NCBI GenBank assembly: GCA_002964805.2
Contig: PUDQ02000014.1
Location: forward strand, 434,001-498,000
Origin: Trametes villosa
Lineage: Eukaryota > Basidiomycota > Agaricomycetes > Polyporales > Polyporaceae
Direction of reading: 5' to 3'
Length of the DNA stretch: 64,000 nucleotides
The position numbers and the translations under genes were made by a program. Under the pieces are notes generated by a model, which worked only from the letters and a program-made list of their open reading frames with translations, was not told the DNA's origin and ran no database searches. How positions within the stretch are numbered: the first letter of the stretch is position 1; each line of letters starts with the position of its first letter. Below are positions 33,931 through 45,307 of the stretch, piece by piece.

Positions 33931-35091
33931 CTGAGAGGTGGTTCAGCAAGGTGTATGAGGCGGGGAGGTAGGGAGGTAGGGAGCTGCAGGCCGGCGTACC
34001 CTGTGCTTATATAGGGTCCCCATGGGCCATCCTCGCAAATTGAAGTCCGTTCTTTCTTGAGGAGCTCGCTCGTTCGATGCACAGACCTCTGAGCATTGCA
34101 GGCGTCCGGGTGACCTACGTGTGCGCCGTGCTGACGCGGCCTCCAGAGCCGTCACAAAGGTGCTGCCGAGATACCGATGTGTACCCCGTTTTTTGGCCTC
34201 CTTGGCGGTCAGTTAGAGCTGGAAAAAACATGCGGACGCAGATGTGAAGGGCCCGATGGTTTGAGACGGAGGATACGTACCTGTTTGAACCGTAGACCGA
34301 CCGTCGATCGGTAACCGTCGCAGACAGGCGGCCGAGACGAGGGCTGGAGCCGGGTCGGGAGGTGGATTCCATTAAACCCGACTGGCTAGATAGCAGGCCG
34401 CTGGGGACAGGGTAGGCCGGTTGACGGACATTGAGATCGTCGAACTGAGGTGAGATGAGGATGAGGGAGAATGAGGGGAAGTTTGTGTGTGCGTGGCCAG
34501 CGTCTTGCGTGGAACCGAACGACAGCGCCTGCGTCCACGAATAGTTCTCATCCCACGCACGAGCCACAACCTTACTACCTGCGCTTTACCGCCGCCGTGT
34601 CGCCACTGCATACCTGCTCTCCTCTGAATCCGTCTCTACCTCAGCTACAGACCTCTGGAGAACCAGCCCTGCTCTGATCCTAGACCTACGATCGCAAAGC
34701 GGTGTGCCCGAACTAGGATCGAGATCTTAGGCGCTACTACCCTCGGCTACAGCAACGACGCTAGCTGCAAAAACTACCACCCGGTGAGCACCACTTTCCT
34801 GGCCGACTTATTCGATCTGTCTCACCTGGTAGCGGATGCGCAGGTCGCGCACGCCGCAAACATCACTCGCCCTTGGAAACCGAGACGGGCATGACCGGCC
34901 ACGAGGAACGCGCAGTCGTTCTAGCAGCCGCGTCGTGCGTCGTGCGAGTGGCCTCCGCCGTTGTGGCACATGCACGCCACGTACACTCTCCAGGGAGTGC
35001 GCGCCAGGGAGTGCGCGGACTCCTCCTTTCAAAAGCTCTACAACAGGTCCGTCCCTCGGCTGACAACTTCACACCGCCGCGCTCGCTCATC
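33931..35091. other. intergenic part of the hAT element
   Basis: Between the divergent transposase and the second gene. Upstream coding exons of the second gene may lie here: the frame with FLADLFDLSHLVADAQ (34796-34843) and the frame with MHATYTLQGVRARECADS (34967-35020) both look protein-like, but I could not connect them with convincing splice sites. Confidence 0.35.
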
Positions 35092-35881
35092 ATGGCCGTC
35101 TACCACCTTTTCACGCCCGCGCGCGGGCTCGCTCGACTCGGTTTTGCACGCGTGCGCACAGTCTGCCTTGTCCTGGTGGGCGAAACCACCGGCCTCACGG
35201 TACGCATCCTTTCAGGCTCGCGCTTGTGCTTGCTAAACGACTGTTTGCAGATTGTCCTGCCTACGTGCGACCCGGAGGAGCTCGACCCCGACTTCTTCGA
35301 CGGCTGGCTCGAGACTATACAAGGCCCCATCGTCACACACGCGGACGCGGACGATGACCAGCGCGCGTTTCTGCTGCGCCTCGTACTCACTTACCGCGCA
35401 TTCGCGCAGCGCCGCGCCGGAGTCAACATGGACAAGTACTATGAGCTCGCGGCTCTCCTTGTCGAGCGCTCGCTCGCTCTCGACGCCGCTGACGACGCCG
35501 CCCCGGAGGTCGGGGAGATCGACGAGTGGATGACGGACAACATGCCGTTGGTACGTCAGGTGTTCCTCTGTTCGAGGCTGCTTACTGATCGCTTCGCAGG
35601 ACATCCTCGAACCGCGCGACCTACCCGCCCCACACGACATCGCCTTCGCACCCCCGGCCGGGATCACGTTCTCCGACAACACACACATGGGTCGCATCCC
35701 CGCGCGGTGGGTCCCCGGGCCTGCCGCTGCCCCGTCAGCTCCTGCAAGCGCCGCCCCTCTCGTGACTGGCGTCACCGCGCGCGCCTCGCTCTCTGTCGAC
35801 GTCGACAGCCACAGCGGCTCGGAGACTGATCCGGATATGCCGGGGCTGGAGACACCTTCGGACGAGTCCGATTTCGAGTGA
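35092..35881 (+). CDS. hAT-borne gene of unknown function
   Basis: Not recognised. Exons 35092-35199, 35251-35550 and 35600-35881 have clean GT/AG introns of 51 and 49 bp and join in phase 0 to 230 codons (229 aa). The start MAVYHLFTPARG is the best ATG, but an upstream exon is possible. Visible content is a mostly helical, acidic middle (PEELDPDFFDGWLETIQ; DDDQRAFLLRLVLTYRAFAQ; KYYELAALLVERSLALDAAD), then a Pro/Ala/Ser-rich, disordered end finishing DMPGLETPSDESDFE. No membrane segment, zinc ligands or catalytic motif. It lies wholly inside the hAT element, on the strand opposite the transposase, so it may be an accessory factor or captured host sequence. Confidence 0.6.
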
Positions 35882-36202
35882 AGGATGGTGCTCATCGGGG
35901 ATGGCTGTGCTAGCTAGTGTCTTGTATGACCGTCCGGTGTTCCCAATGTCATTGGCCCTTTGTGTTCATGCTTTACATCTGAGTATTCGTGATCACACGG
36001 TCCCTTATGAGCTTGGCAAACCCAGTTGAAGCTTAGCATTCCTGCCCGTACCCGCCCATACCCGCCCCGGATTGTGTGTCCCTAACCCCTCGACCTAGAG
36101 CCGGCGCCTATCCGGCGCCCGGTAATCCAGAACCGTTTGAACCGGACCCACAGGTCCGGATATGGGTCATCACGGCTCAATCCGGGCAAAGACCCGGACC
36201 TA
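35882..36202. repeat. hAT right subterminal repeat zone
   Basis: Non-coding. Holds a direct repeat CCGGCGCC-TAT-CCGGCGCC (about 36101-36118), the inverted arms CCGGACC...GGTCCGG (about 36143-36160) and CCGGG...CCCGG (about 36183-36197), and CCCGCCC-type repeats near 36045-36068. Confidence 0.6.
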
Positions 36203-36214
36203 TGTTCAGCCTTA
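36203..36214 (-). repeat. hAT terminal inverted repeat, right
   Basis: Complement reads TAAGGCTGAACA, the same as the left end. Confidence 0.92.
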
Positions 36215-36222
36215 ATCCGCAT
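36215..36222. repeat. hAT target-site duplication (right)
   Basis: ATCCGCAT, matching 30377-30384. Confidence 0.92.
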
Positions 36223-39200
36223 CATCACAGATTCCTACAACTCGAACCGCATGCTCCGGGATTCCGAGAAGCTTCGCGCGCGGCCACGCCGTCCTGAAGA
36301 CGGGCCGGATGTGGAGTACGTGATCGCGAGCATCCTCCTCTGGTCGGACGCCACCCATCTCACGAGTTTCGGATCGGCCGCCCTATGGCCGATCTACCTT
36401 TATTTCGGGAATCTCTCGAAGTACGTCCGGGGGATGCCCACCGAGTTTGCCGCGCACCACTTGGCGTACATCCCATCTGTACGTGATGCCGCTCATGCGG
36501 GTGTGCCTGTATGCTGATGCTTCTGCTCGCAGCTCCCCGACCAACTCAAAGACCGGTATCGGGACATTTACGGCTCTTCTCCTTCGGCCGACGTCCTCAC
36601 GTTTTGCAAGCGCGAACTCATGCAGCACATCTGGCTTCTCTTGTTAGACGACGAGTTCATGGAAGCCTACGAGAACGGGATCTTGGTAACATGCGGCGAC
36701 GGCGTCACCAGGCGGATATTCCCCCGGATATCAACATATTCGGCGGACTATCCGGAGAAGTCAGTTGTTTGATCATGCATCTCATCATTTTCTGATCATC
36801 GCTGACCGCCCGCCTCCGCTCTCCCAGGATCCTCCTCGCTGGCCTCAAGCCCTTGTCGAGCCACCCATGCCCCCGCTGCCTTATCCACCACGACGACATC
36901 TGCGAGACCGGGACTCCTGAGGATGCGGCACGACGAGCCACAAAGCGCACCGACACGCCCGCACTGCAGCGCGATATCCTACAAGCCCGCAAGCTCATTT
37001 TCGAGAAGGGCGCCGCGCTCGGAAGCAAGAAGGTCAAGAAGTATCTGGAGTCGCGCTCGCTCAATCCCATCCAGGCATGTTCAGTTTCCCTCGACATGTC
37101 GGCTATACTAATGTGCTACAGGCCGCGTTTTCAACGCGCTTCTCCCGCTTCGGGGAGAACTTCTATGAGCTATTCGTTCCCGACCTCATGCACGAGTTTG
37201 AGCTCGGCGTGTGGAAGGGGACGTTTATCCACCTCATGCGACTGCTCGCCGCGCAGGGCGAGGATGCCGTACAGGAGTTCAATCGCCGGTAAGCGACGTT
37301 CTGAAAACCACTATCAGCCCTCACTAATGTTCGTCTCAGGATGCGCCACATGCCCTCGTTCGGCCGTGACAAAGTGCGCAAGTTCTGGAACGATGTCTCG
37401 GCGCGCAAGCAACTAGCGGCGCGCGACTACGAGGACTTCCTAATCGTGAGTGCTTCTGGTTCGCAGATCGCATGCGACGAACACTAACACTGTTGTGTAG
37501 TGTATCATCCCGGCGTTCGAGGGTCTCCTTCCCCTGGGCGACAACGAGACCGTCCTCGATCTCCTCTTCGAGCTCGCTAATTGGCACGCGCTGGCCAAGC
37601 TTCGCCTCCACACCGAGGTGACCATCGACATCTTCCGGGCCGCCACCTCTCACATGACTGAGGCCGTCCGGACGTTTGCGGACACGACTTGCGCACACTA
37701 CGAGACTCGCGAACTCGAGAAGGAAACCGAGGCGCGTGTCCGCCGTGAAGAGAAGAATGTCAACGGCCCGGCCCCGAACCGCGAGCGTAAACAGGTCCAG
37801 TACAACGTCCCGTACACCGTCAAGTTCCATTTCATGGTCGACTACCCCGACGCAATCCTGGAAACCGGGACGACTGACAACGGTAACACGCAGGTCGTAA
37901 GTCAAGTGCGAGGTTCATGACAACGCAATTCACTAATTATTATCTGCAGGGCGAGCTCGAGCATAGGCATGTCAAGCGGTTCTATGCACGAACCAACAAG
38001 ATTCGCTTCGCGCTCCAAATCGGCAAGCATCATCGACGCGCCGCCTTGCTCCGCAGGCTCCGGGAGCTCGACGACTACACGCCACGGCGCATACGCCTGC
38101 GCGAAGCAAAGAAGATGCGCGCTGCGCAACGTGGCAGCGCCAACGCACCTGCCGAGGGTGGCGGACACGACGCTGACAACCGCCCCGATATTCCGCTCGC
38201 CCCGACACACCCTCTCGACCATTACGCCATCTCGGAGAGCCGCCGTCTCCCTATCCGCCTTCGCAACTGGCTCACACAGCACGACTCCGATCCAGCGGCG
38301 GAGGTGGGTTCGCTCACTTCTATGAATGGACTTTGCTGATCATCCTCCAGGATTTCATTCCTGGGCTTCACGAGCACCTCCTCGGTCGCTTCTTGGACCC
38401 GACGGAACCAGACGGCCGCTACACTCCCCGGCAGCTCGATGGCATCGAGATCGAAAGCGATCGCCTCTACCGCCACAAGGTTTTGCGGGTGAATTACACC
38501 ACGTACGACATGCGACGTGACCAAGACACTATCAACCCCCGAACCCGCGCGGACATTATGATGCTCGCCCCGGATACTGACCCCCACCGATTCCTGTACG
38601 CGCGCGTGATCGACATCTTCCACGTGCGTGTGCGCTATACCGGCCCTGGCGCGACGCGAGCGACGCGGAAATTCCAGAAGATGGATTTTCTGTGGGTTCG
38701 CTGGTTCGAGCTGGACGAGGACCACTGCGACGGCTTCCAGGAACGCCGTCTCCCTCGTTTGCGCTTCACAGATGGCAAGGACGCCGATTATCCCGCATTC
38801 GGCTTCGTGGACCCCAGCGACGTTCTCCGTGCAGCATTCGTACTCCCGGCCTTCGACTACGGGACGACCAACGAGCTCTTGCCGCCCTCGAAACTGGCAC
38901 GCCGAGCGTCCGACGAAGACGAAGATTACGCATACTACTACGCGTGCATGTAAGTGGCTCGTCTTGCCCACGTTCCGTCATACGGAGCTAACTATAGCAT
39001 TAATATTAGCTTCGCAGATCGCGACATGTACATGAGGTATCTAGGCGGGAGCGTCGGCCATCGGGAGAACGGCGTCGACCTCGAAACATCGAAAGAACAT
39101 GCGGCGCGTTGGAAACCGGCGGGCGGACACTACGCGAGGAGTCCGGTCTCCTCACCGACACCGTCCGACGGTACGGACGACACGCACTCGGACTCCAATA

Positions 39201-39754
39201 CTAGTACTCCGGCCCCGCGCGCGGAGCTGGCACGAACAAAGGGCTCATCTCGCAACGTGAGCCCTCCGCACGCGTGTCTGCCCCAAAGCCCGCGCGCTCG
39301 CGACTCTCCAGCGCACGACCGCCTGCGACACGACACCCAATCGCACGTCCAACGGCTCGCGACTTCGCGCTCTCAGCGCGCGGCAGCCCCACAGACTCGG
39401 AGCCGTACGAAGGTCGCCGCTGACGCCCTCGCGGACGAATGCTCGGGCTCGCTCGAAGAGCTTGAGGACGAAGCAATCGAAGACGAGCTTGAGGAGGAGG
39501 AGCTAGACGAGGACGACTACGTGGAGAACGACTTCGCCGAAGACGACGAGTACGCGGCGGATGACGACGGGGCGGACGGTGACTTCGACTTCGGCGAGGA
39601 GGACGAGTGGGGAGGGGCGGAGCTAGACGATGCGGTCGCCTCGGGCGAGGAAGAGGACAACGCCGAGCAAGCCTCGGGCGAGGGGGAGGGGGAGGTGTGG
39701 GAGGACGAGTGGGATGACCCTGTGTTCGCAGCTGAGGGCTTCGCCCGCTTGTGA
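36223..39754 (+). pseudogene. Plavaka transposase, catalytic and 3' part
   Basis: Continues the frame broken at 30384 (ITDSYNSNRMLRDSEKL) and runs through the catalytic core in about eight exons: VIASILLWSDATHLTSFGSA, YLYFGNLSKYVRG, HHLAYIPS, LLLDDEFMEAYENGILV, CGDGVTRRIFPRI, LKPLSSHPCPRCLIHHDD, VPDLMHEFELGVWKG, CIIPAFEGLLP, and LRLHTEVTIDIF. The later conserved domain has VNYTTYDMRRDQD and FLWVRWFELD. The end is a strongly acidic tail (EDELEEEELDEDDY), finishing at 39754. All these blocks are hallmarks of Plavaka transposases in Agaricomycetes. The exons read here have no stop or frameshift and the introns keep GT/AG ends. With the hAT insertion the gene cannot give a normal product, but this half would become functional again after precise excision. 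Confidence 0.88.
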
Positions 39755-40339
39755 ATCTTATGTGTTCGGACGGTACCCTCGGGGCGTGCAGCAAAGAGCC
39801 CGACCGGGACGCTTGGCTGGGAGCTCTATAGGATTGCATCGCTGTACTGTGACAGTATACTACTGACCTCCTATAGCAGTCTATAGGAGCTACCATCCCG
39901 CGCAGCGGTGCTGTAACCTGCGCCTCCGGCTACGAGCACCTGCAGTGCATTCGCGCGGCCTGTAGGACCGCCGCTGAGGGCCTACAACGGTCTCGCGCGG
40001 TATACAAGAGTTCCGTAGCGGGCGACGAGCGCTTGCAACGCGCTGCCACCTACATATTGCACTCCAGTGCACTCGATCGAAGTTCCCTATTTGCTGATGC
40101 TCCTGCTTCATAGTGTTTGCGCCTCGCCTTCCGATGACGTTCTGGTAGTACGGTTTCCGTCCTCCTGTTGGGTCTCTGCTAGTGGATTATTTATATATGT
40201 CGCGCCTGGGCGTTAGTACTGTATGCCACCGAGATCGTGCCCACCACCGCACGCCCGTCGGACGAGTTAAAAGTATGAAGCGAGGAGCGGAAGCAGCTTC
40301 TCTCGGTCATCAGCAAAACCCCGACTTGTATGCAGGGTG
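39755..40339. other. non-coding right flank of the Plavaka gene
   Basis: GC-rich, with scattered short motifs: CTATAG occurs several times between 39824 and 39890, and TGCACTC occurs at 40058-40064 and 40068-40074. It may contain the right end of the Plavaka element. Confidence 0.4.
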
Positions 40340-41053
40340 ATGCAGGGCGCTACGGGTCTGGCAGAGCGCTATCGGGCGCTCGCCGGATCGGGCGAGGTAC
40401 CACAGGGCGCTACAGCCCAACGTCTTAAGCTACGAGCCCTAATCGCCCTTCGTCAAGCGCTACGAACGCGCGACATCGCTCTACCAGAATTAGGCCGGGC
40501 TTACGGATATATTGTAAGTCTCTGTCTGTCCTAAGCAGCTCACGTTCAATATATGTAGAAGCTTGTAAAGTCCGATGAAAAATCACTTACTGCCTCGAGA
40601 CGGCATCCAATTGGTCGACGCCAGGCACAGAGTCGCTCATGGGTGCTCTCCGGAACGCAGAGGCGAAGTATCATCGGCTTGCAAACCATTCTCTTTTGGA
40701 GGGAGAGCCGAGCGACACCGCTCGGTGAGTGGTGTGACGTCAGTGCGTCGCTGCGCGCCCTCCAAGTCCTTGTCAGTGACGCGCCGACTGACTTCTCGAA
40801 ATTCGCGATCGACTCCTTGTCGGGCCCCTCCGCCACACTCGTCGCCCACTCCCGACCTTACTCGGGACCCAATCCAAGAACCCTTCGCCCTGGGGTCCCC
40901 TCATATATAAATCTGCGACGGGCACAAGAATCGCCGTCCCCTCTTGTTCCCCTACCCCCACCATCCACGAGTGCGACCTCCTCCACAATCCCTGGACCTG
41001 CATATACCCGCTCGGGGCATAGATCGGCGACGGCTACCCCGGACGTCGTTTGA
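40340..41053 (+). CDS. doubtful two-exon hypothetical gene
   Basis: Not recognised. Exon 1 (40340-40513) begins MQGATGLAERYRALAG; a 45-bp GT/AG intron (40514-40558) joins it in phase 0 to exon 2 (40559-41053), giving a 222-aa frame rich in Ser, Arg and Pro with no motif. The intact frame across the splice is the only support. A TATATAAA inside exon 2 (about 40902-40909) and repeats of GCGCTAC/GCGCTATC in exon 1, which look like transposon subterminal repeats, speak against it. It could be non-coding transposon sequence. Confidence 0.25.
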
Positions 41054-42352
41054 CGTCCAGTGATGGTGAGTGTCCACTGTAGGTCTGCTCCCCCGCAATG
41101 CCTACTCGATTTTTTGGACCGTATGTCTCTCACACTGTGACTAGAGGTGAGTTCTAACCTCCAGCGACGCCTCGTCGACGCTCTCACGTAGGTGCCACTG
41201 TTTCTATGCGCATATATGCGGTAATCTGAGCATGTATGCGCTTTTTTGACTAGTGCTAACTCGGGAGAGCACGGCACTGCTGCCTCCTTTTATTTCGGAT
41301 GACTGCTGAAGCGCTGACAGGCCTGCAGCTCTAGACGCTACCCGGGTCGAGCTATCGCAAGTTAACACAGCCCTTAGGCTGCTTAGTTGCATCTCTCTCC
41401 GCCTCGCCCTGCTGGTCCACTAAGCTGGGTGCTATGCGTCGATGACGGTCTCTCTGGGTGCCGGTGCTCCTTGGCGGCGGCTCTCTTTGGGCTCCGGAAG
41501 CTGCCTGGTGTCGACACGGCTACCCACACGGCTCATCATACGTATCTAATACCAGAAATATATTTGGATTTTCTCTTCCTCTTTGTGACCGTGCTCGAGC
41601 AAGCCTGGCAGCATGTGGGGAATACCTAACCACGGATTGCTTTTTTTGGCTAGTCGGACTTACATGATGCAGAGCTCTATAGGGCTCTGTCAGACCACGA
41701 GGGGGGGTTAGGTAGAGCGCTATAGCCTCCTGTGCGAGGTCCGGTAGAGCTCTGCCAGCCGGCACCTGGCGTCTGGTAAGGTGCCGCGAAGGTACTACAA
41801 GTCACTACCTGGTACGGCCGATTTCCGTGGCTGACATGCAGTATATGGCCTGTAGCTACCATGCCTACAAGACACTACGAAGGCTGCAGAGCTATATAAG
41901 ACATGCAGCTACTTTGCTGATGGTGCAGCGCTTCGCGCACATATTAAAACTCAGATCCCCGATGCCAGTGGCGGAGGTCGAAGTGAACCTAACACACGTT
42001 ATCTTCCTCACCTAACTCCGCTGATCACGCGGGCGCTTGTCCGCGCGGCGCCCAGAACTTGATACTTGCGCATTTTCTGCAAGGAGCGACTGCCGCCGCA
42101 TGCGCATCTAAGCACCAGCCGCATCTAAGTCCACAGCTATCGGCGCAACGGTAAAGTCACCTTTCAATTTGACCCGCCGCTAGGAACTCCAGAACTGTTC
42201 CACAGCAAGCCCAGCCTCGTGGACTCGAATACCGCGAACTGGGCGCCCCCGGTCATTTCAGCTCGCGTAGGTCGGGCTCCCGCCGCGCGTTAAGCTGCCT
42301 CGCCTCAACTGAGAGTGGTTCCTGCCGCCGCCTGAGGCCCGGGACCTGAGTC
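41054..42352. other. gene-free stretch with short AGAGCTCTAT-type repeats
   Basis: No gene. Related short motifs recur around 41660-41910 (AGAGCTCTATAGGGCTCT, AGAGCGCTATAG, AGAGCTCTGCCAG, AGAGCTATATAAG), as expected for the subterminal zone or a small non-autonomous relative of a DNA transposon. The last part must be the promoter of the next gene. Confidence 0.4.
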
Positions 42353-45018
42353 ATGAGCGCCGATTCGACGCCGGGTCTCCCTCCGCCGTCGCCGCCAACG
42401 CTTCGAATTCCGCAACCACCTTCACTTCCTCCATTGTTAACCCCTCGGAATCCTCGGATTCATTCGACAGGCGAGGACCAGCACCGCTCCGTTCACCCAG
42501 CTGAGCGTCGGTCCGAGTCCGACGGGAAGCCCACACCCGGGGTGGGCAGCGCCGCGCCGCGCACCTCACCCCAGCCTTCGACCGTTGAACGAGCGTACGA
42601 AAGTCCGGCACACGACGGGGATACTTCGCAGAGCCCGAGTCGTGAAGCGCCCAAACCGCAGAGCGGGCCCAACCGAGGTAGGACTCTCGCTTACACCAGT
42701 TTCGCAGTGTATTAACTTGCGGGCACAGGAAATAGCACACCCCGTGAAGGACTTACCAAAGACCGTCCCCGCGCACTCACGCCGCCGCTGCTCCCGCCGC
42801 CGCCCGTAGAGCTGCATCGGAACCAGTTTGTTGAAGGTATGGTTCCGTTGAGTTTTTAAGGGGCTTCGGTAATTGATTTGCGCTGACTACACTGTTATCA
42901 GCCCCACCTCTCGTAGACGCGTTTGACGGTCGCGTCGCCTCTCTTGCGGGTTTTCGATCCCTGGTTGTGACCACTCCAAACCAGACATACGTGCCAGAGT
43001 ATCCGATAGAACGCCAAACGATCAAGACCTTCTCCGATGGCCTCTGGGGCGTCCACGAGTACTCGCGCTGGCCGCAAGAGCTGGTCACAGGCATGTGGCA
43101 CGTCGCTTGCATACCGCAGCGCGGTACCCCGGGTTTCCCGCCCATCCTCTGGCACAACCTGCACCCAGAAGAAGACTGGCACGAGGATCAGCGGTCGGGA
43201 ATGCTATCCTTGGGGTTCCTCAACGGTCCCGTTGTCTCCGAACTCAACGCCGCTGTGGAACAGGCGGTCGCCGCGTTCAAGCGCCTCCCGGACCTCTCTC
43301 CCACCCGGCGAGCTCTCGGGGACCAGCTCTGTATGCTAGTCCTCCAATGCGCGGCGCGGATGACGCGCCTCCCTGCGAAGCCTGGCATCGCCGTCGCCGT
43401 GGGCGCTCATGTGCAGCGACTCTGCTTGGAACTCGCCGGGCTCAAGACATACCTGCAAGTGGTCTCGAAACGCATGGAGACCCCGCGGGACTACAGCAAG
43501 GACGTCCTACCGGTACTGGGGACGTTTGTGCGCGAAGGCACGGCTGCGCAAACGTGCTGCCGCATCGGTTTGCCCGTGTGGTTCCTCCAGCCACTCACCC
43601 CGCACATCAAAATCTGGCGAGTCGTGCAGCCTGTGACGCCGCATGCGCAGTCGATGCAGGAGAGCGTGCCGGCGGTCCACCACGCCCCGAAGCTGCGTGC
43701 GGGCGTGATGAACCTAACCGGAAACTGGCTTGCCACGATGGTGCAGGGCGTTAGCCTGCAGTTGTGCTCGACTGTATCACTAGCTCTCCCGACGGTGCCT
43801 TCAGGAGAGGAGCCTGATGAGGCGCATACGTCCAAGAAGGCGCGCCCAGCGGACATGCCCGTCGTGTCTAAGACATTGGCAATGGCTCCCGTGGCGCCGC
43901 AGCAAAGGAAGCCCGGGAGGAAACAATGGAACTCCGGCGGGAAGAGCACGCCAACCGTGCCCGCTGCCGGACCCGCCCCGACGTCGGGAGTCGACGCGCC
44001 CCCCGCCCCGAGCGGCAGCCAGTCCGCCGCGCTGCGCAAGCCCTCCCTGGATTTCTGCCCTTCGCCTTTCTCCAGGCCACCCGATGCGTGGATGCGCAGT
44101 CTCGGCGCGGTCGGGAGACTGCCACAACCCTCCCAGATGCTGCGGTACTTCTACCCCCCGCCCTTCCTCCTCGACACGATCCCCTCAAACGCAACCCTCC
44201 CCGTCCAGCCGGCTCCAGAGGCGGTCGTCCGCAACGACGAGAAGCTGCCTAGGTACCTCCACAACCTAGTACGGGTCCGGGGGTTCTGCCGCGTCCGGCT
44301 GCTGGAGCCCACCGTCTCCGGAGAACCGCTGAGCATCGCCGACTGGCGCGTCGCGCTGTTCGGCGAGTACGTGATCAAGGAGACCCCGGAGGTCAAGGGC
44401 GCTTCGGAGGCGCGGCGTTGCAAGCGCAGGTACGAGGCGAAGAATGCCATCACGCGTCTGTTCGTCGGCGCCGGCGCGCTGCGCACGTATTCCGCAGAAG
44501 ACACGCCGAGCCTCCTGTGGCTCGCGGTGACCAGGAAGGCGGCGGCGGAGGATCTGCGGGTGCGGTACTATCTGCTCTGGGAGGCGCACGAGGTCAACTG
44601 GCGGTGCGAGCTCCTCGCGCTCGACCAGCTCCTCGTGCCACGCGACGACTGGCCGACGATGTATCGCTGGGAGCGCGAGGCGGAGGTGTCCGCGGTGTGG
44701 GGCGAGACGTCGGGCGTCATCGGCGTGCTGCCGGACCTCGCGCGCGACGTCGCGCGGCCGTTCTGCTGGCTGGACGCGCCCGAGCCGGACTGGCAGAGTC
44801 GTGTGCGGCCCGTGGTAGCGTTTATGCACATGATGACGCGGTGGCCGGACTTCCCCCTGGCGCTGCGGGAGGTCCCGAAGAAGGTGGAAGACTGGAAGTG
44901 GGAGGATTACGAGGGCGCGCAGAGGACCGCGGTGCAGTTCTATGTGGAGACCTTTATCAAGCACTTCAGTCGTCTGCCGACTTACCCGTTCCGTTTTCCA
45001 GCCGAGCGCGAGCTGTAG
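42353..45018 (+). CDS. orphan 849-aa protein
   Basis: Not recognised. Exons 42353-42677, 42729-42836 and 42902-45018 join in consistent phase to 850 codons. The first 160 residues are Pro/Ser-rich and disordered. The ordered part begins TTPNQTYVPEYPIERQTIK, then FSDGLWGVHEYSRWPQ and GMWHVACIPQRGTPGFPPIL. A second disordered stretch (about residues 470-540, Pro/Ala/Lys-rich) separates it from a C-terminal domain with several conserved-looking Trp/Tyr residues (RYYLLWEAHEVNWRCELLA; FYVETFIKHFSRLPTYPFRF). No signal peptide, membrane helix or catalytic motif is visible. The long, stop-free third exon (2.1 kb) supports it as real. It resembles a type of lineage-specific Polyporales gene of unknown role and may itself travel with the transposon island next door. 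Confidence 0.7.
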
Positions 45019-45307
45019 CCTATCTATTCGTATCATTATACCACAAGTGCTAGTGCATTAGACAGCGCGTGGACTGGCTGTGTTAGCGGTGCAAGCGTCC
45101 TGGAGGGATCGCTTCCAGACATAGCACGTGGAAGGGCAGTACATCACATATGTGCACTCTTACAACTGCCGACAGACGTAGGAAAACTTGATACTGCAGA
45201 ACGGATACACGGTAAAGAAATCATACAACAAAACCCAAGTCCGTGCACAACTAGTACATCTCGCCACCGAGGACGCGCGCCACGAATCGCCTTGATCCTT
45301 CTCTCTC

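Larger units (their letters stand above)
30385..36214 (-). mobile_element. complete hAT DNA transposon nested in the Plavaka gene, 5.83 kb
   Basis: Flanked by the 8-bp duplication ATCCGCAT and by perfect 12-bp terminal inverted repeats TAAGGCTGAACA (30385-30396 and complement of 36203-36214). It encodes an intact minus-strand hAT transposase (30746-33930) and a plus-strand gene of unknown function (35092-35881). Subterminal zones are full of short inverted repeats built on CCGGACC, CCGGG and ACCTACAGGT. Removing the element plus one duplication restores the Plavaka reading frame. It is nearly pristine, so the insertion looks recent. Confidence 0.95.
26933..39754 (+). mobile_element. Plavaka-type (KDZ superfamily) DNA transposon with DUF6698 gene; ends unresolved
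   Basis: Minimal extent, set by the two element genes (DUF6698, minus; transposase, plus). The transposase is interrupted by a 5.8-kb hAT element at 30385-36214. The copia element abuts or lies within its left flank. True termini were not identified: a weak candidate is GAGTGCA at 20799-20805 with its inverse TGCACTC at 40058-40064, but no target duplication flanks it. KDZ elements are known to have expanded in Agaricomycetes. Confidence 0.7.
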
